This document shows, piece after piece, positions 24,912 through 29,882 of a stretch of 29,882 nucleotides of DNA. This DNA is from CAYXEN01 sp964464035 (GTDB taxonomy: Bacteria; Krumholzibacteriota; Krumholzibacteriia; WVZY01): contig CAYXEN010000028.1 of NCBI GenBank assembly GCA_964464035.1, forward strand, positions 1 to 29,882, read 5' to 3'. The stretch's first letter is position 1, and the number at the start of each line of letters is the position of its first letter. A program made the translations under genes and the position numbers. The notes below the pieces were generated by a model. The model saw nothing but the letters and a program-made list of their open reading frames with translations, searched no databases and had not been told where the DNA came from.

Positions 24912-26486
24912 CTAATCACCGACTTTGGAACCCTCTTCCTCCGAGGTCGGCTCTTCGTCCTCCGACCGCTCGGAGACATCTGTCTCTTCCTGCTCCGCCT
25001 CGTCTTCGGACGCCGCTTCCGAATCTTCGGGCGCTTCGGCTTCTTCGGCTTCTTCGGCCTCCTCCGAGGATGCTTCATCACCTGAACCAAAGAGGGCTTC
25101 TTCCGTCAGTTCGACTTTTTCTTCCTCTTTGGATTCCTCCCCGCCTTCCCGGAGCATGTCCTCGTCGAAGAGCGGTTTCTCCTCCAGCTTCGCCTTTTCC
25201 CTCTCCTCGTTCTCCTTGGCGATCAATTCCTCGAGCGCCTTCTCGAGCTCCTTCATCGTCTTGGAGGCCGTGGTCTTGAGCTTCTCGACCGTCTTGGGCC
25301 CGAAGCCGGGCAGGGCCAGAAGTTCGCTTTCCTTGGCCTTGGCGAGCTTCTGGACGGTGGTTATGCCCACCTGCTTGAGCTTCTCGGCGATCTTGGCAGT
25401 CACCCCCACCATCTCCTCGATGGACATGGCGAGTTGCTCCTGAAGCCTGTCTCTCTGCTCCTGCTCGCGCGAGGACACGAGATCGATGTGCCAGCCCGTG
25501 AGTTTGGACGCGAGTCTCACGTTCTGCCCGTCCTTGCCGATGGCGAGGGACAACTGGTCTTCTTCCACGATGGCGAGGATGCTCTTCTTCTCGCTGTCGA
25601 TCCTGACCGCGGCCACCTTCGCCGGCGAAAGCGCGCGGCTCACGAAAGCGGTGATGTCTTCGCTCCACGGAACGATGTCGATACGCTCGCCGCTCAGCTC
25701 GTTCACGACCGCCTGTACCCGCGAACCTTTCATTCCCACGCAGGCTCCCACGGCGTCCACGCGGTCGTCCTTCGAGTAGACGGCGATCTTGGCCCTTCCT
25801 CCGGCTTCCCTTGCGACGCTCTTTATCTCTATCAAGCCTTCGTAGATCTCGGGGACTTCCTGGGCGAAGAGCTTCTTAAGAAATTCAGGGCTGGTCCTGG
25901 AGAGCTCTATCATCGGCCCCTTCGCCTCCTTGTCCACCTTGACTATGCACGCCCTTATGGACGACCCTTGAGAATAGCGCTCCCTCTTTATCTGCTCCCG
26001 GGCGGGAATGGTCGCCTCGGCGTTACCGAGGTTGACGAGGATGCCGCTCCTGTCGACCTGCTGAACCGAACCGGAGACGATCTCTCCAACGCGATCCTTG
26101 TATTCTTCGTACACCCTGTCCCTCTCGTACTCTCTTATCTTCTGGGTCAGGATCTGCTTGGTTATCTGGATGGCGTTCCTTCCGAACGTCGAGAAAGGGA
26201 TCAGGGTCTTTATCTTGTCTCCCACCTTGGCGTCCTTCTCCAAGGCGCGCGCTTCTTCCAGCGACAACTCGGCGGAAGGATCCTCCACTTCTTCGACGAC
26301 CGTTTTCACGAGGTAGAGCTCGAGGTTGCCCTTGCCGTCCTCGGAGACCTCCACCTCGGCCACGCCGCCGTACTTCTTCTTGATAGCCGAGCTCAATCCC
26401 GCTTTCAGGGTCTCCATCAGCAGCTTCTTGTCGATCTGCTTTTCCCTGATGAGCTGGTTAAAAGCGTCTAGAAATTGCATCTTCAT
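24912..26486 (-). CDS. nusA: Transcription termination/antitermination factor NusA
   Basis: RNA polymerase-binding elongation factor. Domains: N-terminal polymerase-binding region (1-125), S1 domain (132-198, VGEIVSGSVQQVDRSGILVNLG), KH1 and KH2 (about 230-340, including LSLAIGKDGQNVRLASKLTGWHIDL), and a helix-hairpin-helix (388-404, LLALPGFGPKTVEKLK). The last 84 residues (441-524) are an acidic, low-complexity tail with 40 Asp/Glu. The ATG overlaps the rimP stop codon as ATGA, so translation of the two is coupled. A second in-frame ATG two codons on is possible. Confidence 0.97.
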   Translation of the reverse strand: MKMQFLDAFNQLIREKQIDKKLLMETLKAGLSSAIKKKYGGVAEVEVSEDGKGNLELYLVKTVVEEVEDPSAELSLEEARALEKDAKVGDKIKTLIPFSTFGRNAIQITKQILTQKIREYERDRVYEEYKDRVGEIVSGSVQQVDRSGILVNLGNAEATIPAREQIKRERYSQGSSIRACIVKVDKEAKGPMIELSRTSPEFLKKLFAQEVPEIYEGLIEIKSVAREAGGRAKIAVYSKDDRVDAVGACVGMKGSRVQAVVNELSGERIDIVPWSEDITAFVSRALSPAKVAAVRIDSEKKSILAIVEEDQLSLAIGKDGQNVRLASKLTGWHIDLVSSREQEQRDRLQEQLAMSIEEMVGVTAKIAEKLKQVGITTVQKLAKAKESELLALPGFGPKTVEKLKTTASKTMKELEKALEELIAKENEEREKAKLEEKPLFDEDMLREGGEESKEEEKVELTEEALFGSGDEASSEEAEEAEEAEAPEDSEAASEDEAEQEETDVSERSEDEEPTSEEEGSKVGD

Positions 26487-26980
26487 CTACCACCTTTGCT
26501 ACGCTTCGCATGTCTGGTCTTTTTGTCGATCTCGTATTCCACCCCAACGAGGTTGGCCTTTATCATGTCCTTGAGCCGGATCGTCTTGTCGCCTTCATCT
26601 GTTCCGAGAGTCAACACCCCATTTATACATGATCGTATCAATCCCGTATAGGTCTTTTTGCCGCCCTCTTCTCTGCACGTCACCCTGGCCGTGCTTTCGC
26701 GGAAGCGCTCGAAATGCTCCGGTTTGACTAGCGGCCTGTCGCTTCCCGGCGAAGAGACTTCGAGCAGATAGCGCCCGGGAAAGGGATCGATCCTGTCCAG
26801 GACCAGGCCGACCGCCCTGCTCACCAGGCTGCAATCCTTGATGCTGACGCCGCCGGGCTTGTCGATGTAGAGACGAACGACCGGACTTTTCTGCAAGCCG
26901 ACGACTTCGAGTTTTATGCATTCGAAGCCCATCTTCTCGACTTCGATCGAGACGGCCTCTTCGAGTACACCATGATCCAC
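26483..26980 (-). CDS. rimP: Ribosome maturation factor RimP
   Basis: 30S assembly factor acting early on the S12/h18 region. The family core is clear: LEEAVSIEVEKMGFECIKLEVVG, VRLYIDKPGGVSIKDCSLVSRAV, and YLLEVSSPGSDRPLVKPEHFERF. The start is uncertain. GTG at 26980 has GAGGTG 7 bases upstream and gives a normal-size 165-residue protein; ATGs at 26995 and 27010 are in frame but have no ribosome site, and the GTG at 27034 lies inside a hairpin. It is the first gene of the rimP-nusA-infB cluster and its stop overlaps nusA. The basic C-terminus (KKTRHAKRSKGGR) fits rRNA binding. Confidence 0.93.
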   Translation of the reverse strand: MDHGVLEEAVSIEVEKMGFECIKLEVVGLQKSPVVRLYIDKPGGVSIKDCSLVSRAVGLVLDRIDPFPGRYLLEVSSPGSDRPLVKPEHFERFRESTARVTCREEGGKKTYTGLIRSCINGVLTLGTDEGDKTIRLKDMIKANLVGVEYEIDKKTRHAKRSKGGR

Positions 26981-27011
26981 GTACAAACACCTCATGGAGC
27001 GGATTCGCATG

Positions 27012-27036
27012 AAAAAAGTGGGCACCCAGCCCACTT
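27012..27036 (-). terminator. Intrinsic terminator between the M28 gene and rimP
   Basis: On the minus strand AAGTGGGC (27036-27029), loop TGGGT, GCCCACTT (27023-27016), with the T-run ending at 27012 (six T in all). The stem is 8 bp and perfect. It is 45 bases past the stop codon of the M28 gene and would end the sprA-like/M28 transcript. Confidence 0.75.
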
Positions 27037-27044
27037 CACAGTAT

Positions 27045-27073
27045 TAGATAACACAATTTCGCGCGCAATGCAA
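27045..27073 (-). promoter_or_regulatory. Promoter candidate for the rimP-nusA-infB operon
   Basis: On the minus strand TTGCAT (27068-27073) and TATCTA (27045-27050) are 17 bases apart, placing the start point near 27038. That is just ahead of the terminator hairpin, so the transcript would begin with that hairpin at its 5' end, ~58 bases before the GTG start of rimP. Confidence 0.45.
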
Positions 27074-27080
27074 GTAAAAG

Positions 27081-27998
27081 CTAAAAAGGGAAATTATAAA
27101 GGAAATCAACGAGAAGCGTCCCCACCTGGCCCAGGGTCTCCTTGGAGCACTTGTCCGGGGTGTCCTCGAGGGTGTGCCAGTAGGGGTAAGTCGTATCTAT
27201 GAGGTCGACGCATTTCATCCCCGCCGTCAAGAGCGGGATGTGATCATCGTAGATCGCCGTCCCCCTCTCGGACTCGAAGACGTCGAGACCCAGCTTCTCG
27301 GCCCGCGCGAAAAGCGTCCTCGTGAGTTCCGGGGCGGCCGCCAATGAATTGAGTTCCTCGTAGATCTTCGCTCCTTTCGCACCCACCATGTCGAGGAGTA
27401 CCCCTCCCACCGGGTGGTACCCTTCAGGTTGCGGCAGGTTCGCGGCGAAGTACTTGGAACCCAGGAGGTAGAATTCGAGGCTGCCCTGCTTCCCGTAATC
27501 CTCGCCGTCGAAGAACACGATATCGACACCGAGCCCTTCAGGGGGGTGAGATCCCACCAGCCGCGCCAGCTCCAGGAGCACCGCCACTCCGCTGGCCCCG
27601 TCGTTGGCACCGATTATCGGCTTCGCCTTCAGGCTGTCCGCCTTCTCGTTGTCCGCCCGGGGGCGGGTATCGAAGTGAGCCGCCAGCAGAAAGCGCTTGC
27701 TCCGGTCAGGCTCGATCCTCGCAATCACGTTGGTCAATTGCAACCGCCCGTCGCCGTACGGGTCCTCCAGTGAGAAAGGTTGCAGCTCGACTTCGCAGCC
27801 GCTGTTCTCCAGCTGTTTCTCGAGCCAGGGAACCATCCTGCGGTGGGCGTCCGATCCCGGGAACCGCGGCCCGAGTTCGCACTGGGCGAGCAGATGGGCC
27901 CACGCCGAATCCGGATCGAAGGATGGGGGGCCTTGCCGAGCGCACGTGCAGAAGCTCAGCAGCAGCATGATCGATGGAATGAGAAAACGTGCTTTCAT
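27081..27998 (-). CDS. M28 family protein, bacterial glutaminyl-peptide cyclotransferase type
   Basis: Exported zinc enzyme, probably a glutaminyl cyclase that closes N-terminal Gln to pyroglutamate. It resembles human QC and Bacteroidetes homologues more than ordinary M28 aminopeptidases. Family signatures: AAHFDTR (H108), GANDGASG (zinc ligand D133), FFDGEDYG (catalytic E166, next zinc ligand D167 where QC has Glu), LGSKYFA, LLDMVGAKGA (D203), IYDDHIPLL and PYWHTLED (zinc ligand H275). A hydrophobic N-terminus with cysteines (LSFCTC, residues 14-19) suggests a lipoprotein or signal peptide, though the lipobox is not canonical. The ATG at 27998 is chosen; a longer frame to 28076 overlaps the upstream gene. 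It is 13 bases downstream of the SprA-like gene, so in one operon. Aminopeptidase activity is the alternative. Confidence 0.82.
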   Translation of the reverse strand: MKARFLIPSIMLLLSFCTCARQGPPSFDPDSAWAHLLAQCELGPRFPGSDAHRRMVPWLEKQLENSGCEVELQPFSLEDPYGDGRLQLTNVIARIEPDRSKRFLLAAHFDTRPRADNEKADSLKAKPIIGANDGASGVAVLLELARLVGSHPPEGLGVDIVFFDGEDYGKQGSLEFYLLGSKYFAANLPQPEGYHPVGGVLLDMVGAKGAKIYEELNSLAAAPELTRTLFARAEKLGLDVFESERGTAIYDDHIPLLTAGMKCVDLIDTTYPYWHTLEDTPDKCSKETLGQVGTLLVDFLYNFPF

Positions 27999-28011
27999 CG
28001 CCCGTGGAGCT

Positions 28012-29882
28012 TTAGAAAGTGAATATGGCGTTGATGCCGACGCGTACCAGAGTGGTGGTCTGATTGGAAGCCTCACTGTACGTCCTGGTGTAATCCACGA
28101 AGAACGAGCCGTTCAACGTGCGCGAAAAATTGTACGTCAGGCGCGGAGATACTTTCAAGGAATTAGTTCCCGGGATGGGTTCGGGGATCGAGAGCAAGGC
28201 GTTCTTGCGTTGGCCTCCCGTCCTCGAATAGGAGATGCTCAACGTCGTATCGAGGGTACTCTTGAACTTGAACTTCTTGCTGAGGAAAGGCAACGGGAGG
28301 CGGAACCCCTGCCCCCCCGTGAAGGAGTACTTCAATTCCATCGAAGTGGAGAAACTGGTCAGTTCCGTCTTTGAGCCGTGGGACTCGTTGACCTTCTTGT
28401 TCCGCGCCACCGTAAGCGTCGTGTTCATGCCGTTTTTCCATTTGGCCACGAGGCTCGGCGAAATCTGTATCGTCGAGTTCGTGTTGTCCGTCGTGCTCCC
28501 CCGCCCCGATTCCCGGATGGTCTTCTTGAAACCCAGATTCGCGCTGGAAGAAACGAACAATCCGCGGAAGACGCCGAGTTTTTCGAGGCTCTTCCAGCTC
28601 AAGTTGAGATCCGGCCACGTGACCGTCTTCGATTTCGATTCATTCTCGCGGAAAGTCGCGTTGTTGAAACTCGCGGAATACCTTCCCGCGATGTCTATGT
28701 TCCTGGTCAGCTGGGTTCCGGAGTCCATAGTTAGAGAAAGCGTCTCGGTGAACCTCTCGGGCTCCTTGTTGCGAACCCCCTTGGTCCACACTCCGCTGTC
28801 TTTGGTGAAGCCGAGCTGGTAAGCCAGGGTCGGGCGGTCGCCGATGCGTGAATAGGAGCTGCTCGTCCTCCTCTGCAGCGACGCGTTTATCTTGCGGATC
28901 CGCGAAAGGATCCCGCCCAGGCGCCTGAAAGCTATCGTCGCATCCGGCTTCTTGGAAGCTTTGGTGGTGTCGGGCTTCGCCTCCGCGGGTTTCTCGTTCC
29001 TGTCCCGAGGGTTCGATCCCCTCCGCCTGGAAGGAGCGGCCGGCTTGCCCGGAGCTTTCTCTTCTTCCCGTTTTTCCTCGAGATGAATCGCCTTGAAGAT
29101 TTTCCTGAACACCCTGCCCAGATCGAAGCGCATCTTCACGCTTCCCGTCTGGCTGCTGGTCACGTTTCTCACTCCCTTGGGATCGCCGGCCTTGCGGATG
29201 TTGGGGCTGGAGTTCTCCGAGTAAGTGGCCGTATAGTTGAAATCCGGCGAAAAGGCCTTTATGAACCAGACGGGGGGAGGCTTGTACGAAGTCTGAAGAG
29301 TCTGTGACCGGTTGATCTCTTTGCCTACGTCGATACCGAAGAGCTTGTGCGGAAGCGCGACGTCCCTCTTCATGTTCATCTTGAAGGAAGTCGTGAGTGA
29401 AGGAAAGGGAACGTACGTCGCCGATCCGGAAGCCTGCAAGCCGGCGCTGTATATCGGAGGATCGGCCACGAGACCCGCGCTGGTGAAGCGGTAACGCTTG
29501 CCCTTGCGCTTCGAGGCCTGCACTCTGAACGTCAGCGAGTTCAGCCAATACCTGAGCTTGTAACCCTTGAAGATCCTCACCTTCCTCTTCCTGCTCCAGT
29601 TCATCTGGTAGTCGAACGTTCCCGTCATCGACGTCGTCGTATCGGCGCTGGACGGGGACACCCGCTGGCTCTTGCTCATCGAGAAATTCGCGCGGATGCG
29701 ATCAAAGGTATATTTCAACAACGGATTCTTCGATTTGCGCTTGCTCAAAGTCGCACTGAATCCCTTGATCACGCTTTCCGTTCGCAGACTGTCCTGGAGA
29801 ACCTTGTCGGATATCTCGGTGTCGCTGTTAGGCTTGAACTTGGGAAGGGAGCGGTTCCGTGAGTAGTTGCCCGAAATGGGGA
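28012..29882 (-). CDS. sprA: SprA-like outer-membrane beta-barrel, C-terminal part (5' end outside window)
   Basis: The frame is open to the window edge (the 36 residues before the GTG at 29772 are coding and match the family style, with 'KPNSDTEISDKV'), so this is the last ~622 residues of a larger protein. It is built of amphipathic beta strands with aromatic/Ser/Thr alternation and ends in Phe (VRVGINAIFTF), as outer-membrane barrels do. Segments such as 'LLKYTFDRIRANFSMSKS', 'FDYQMNW' with a basic turn, and 'FSPDFNYTATYSEN' near the front resemble the C-terminal part of SprA, the giant translocon barrel of type IX secretion. A lysine/proline-rich loop (near residues 270-310, PAAPSRRRGSNPRDRNEKPAE) is probably surface or periplasmic. 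The M28 cyclase-like gene follows 13 bases on. If not SprA, another large outer-membrane protein. Confidence 0.62.
   Translation of the reverse strand, partial: PISGNYSRNRSLPKFKPNSDTEISDKVLQDSLRTESVIKGFSATLSKRKSKNPLLKYTFDRIRANFSMSKSQRVSPSSADTTTSMTGTFDYQMNWSRKRKVRIFKGYKLRYWLNSLTFRVQASKRKGKRYRFTSAGLVADPPIYSAGLQASGSATYVPFPSLTTSFKMNMKRDVALPHKLFGIDVGKEINRSQTLQTSYKPPPVWFIKAFSPDFNYTATYSENSSPNIRKAGDPKGVRNVTSSQTGSVKMRFDLGRVFRKIFKAIHLEEKREEEKAPGKPAAPSRRRGSNPRDRNEKPAEAKPDTTKASKKPDATIAFRRLGGILSRIRKINASLQRRTSSSYSRIGDRPTLAYQLGFTKDSGVWTKGVRNKEPERFTETLSLTMDSGTQLTRNIDIAGRYSASFNNATFRENESKSKTVTWPDLNLSWKSLEKLGVFRGLFVSSSANLGFKKTIRESGRGSTTDNTNSTIQISPSLVAKWKNGMNTTLTVARNKKVNESHGSKTELTSFSTSMELKYSFTGGQGFRLPLPFLSKKFKFKSTLDTTLSISYSRTGGQRKNALLSIPEPIPGTNSLKVSPRLTYNFSRTLNGSFFVDYTRTYSEASNQTTTLVRVGINAIFTF

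Noticed and set aside
27091..27098. Perfect TATAAT on the minus strand near the end of the M28 gene
   Set aside because: It is inside the last codons (LYNF) and has no acceptable -35 at 16-18 bases; the TTGCAT/TATCTA pair downstream fits better.
29000..29030. GGGTTCGATCCCC, which looks like a tRNA T-loop
   Set aside because: It lies inside the SprA-like coding frame and no acceptor, D or anticodon arm can be placed around it.

Overview
The window looks like part of a genome from an uncultured member of the FCB (Fibrobacteres-Chlorobi-Bacteroidetes) side of the bacterial tree, outside classical Bacteroidetes. Three things point there: a secreted protease ending in a 'YPNPFNP' FlgD-like / type IX secretion C-terminal domain, a large beta-barrel fragment resembling the type IX translocon protein SprA, and an M28 enzyme of the bacterial glutaminyl-cyclase type. 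The DNA is GC-rich, with clearly AT-richer islands around 12.6-14.5 kb. It is a draft assembly: a run of 100 N at 13215-13314 is flanked by identical 55-base ends.

Layout. (1) 119-3882, minus strand: ktrB-ktrA-asnS, a K+ uptake channel, its RCK regulator and asparaginyl-tRNA synthetase, in one tight operon. (2) 4080-8023, plus strand: a membrane TPR/zinc-ribbon protein, a DUF4388 protein with one membrane segment, and a UbiA-type prenyltransferase. The prenyltransferase overlaps, tail to tail, a minus-strand polysaccharide deacetylase. (3) 7986-14179, minus strand: a secreted/surface cluster, read as beta-helix protein, then subtilase with beta-helix and sorting domain, then a small DNRLRE-like exported protein, then (after a large inverted repeat) the deacetylase. 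(4) 14180-14802: about 620 bases with no convincing gene but rich in dyads, a promoter candidate and a gene-start remnant. (5) 14803-15909, plus strand: alanine dehydrogenase. (6) 15948-26980, minus strand: the conserved translation/RNA cluster rimP-nusA-infB-ylxP-rbfA-truB-ribF-rpsO-pnp-M16 peptidase. (7) 27081-29882, minus strand: a glutaminyl-cyclase-like M28 protein and, upstream of it, the C-terminal part of a SprA-like barrel that runs off the window.

How it fits together. Region 6 is housekeeping: ribosome maturation, transcription antitermination, initiation, tRNA and rRNA modification, RNA decay. Regions 3 and 7 are linked by secretion logic: the protease carries a type IX-like sorting tail, the barrel at the end of the window is a candidate for the pore that would export it, and the cyclase-like enzyme could modify N-termini of exported proteins. 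No RNA gene, CRISPR array, transposase or phage gene was found.
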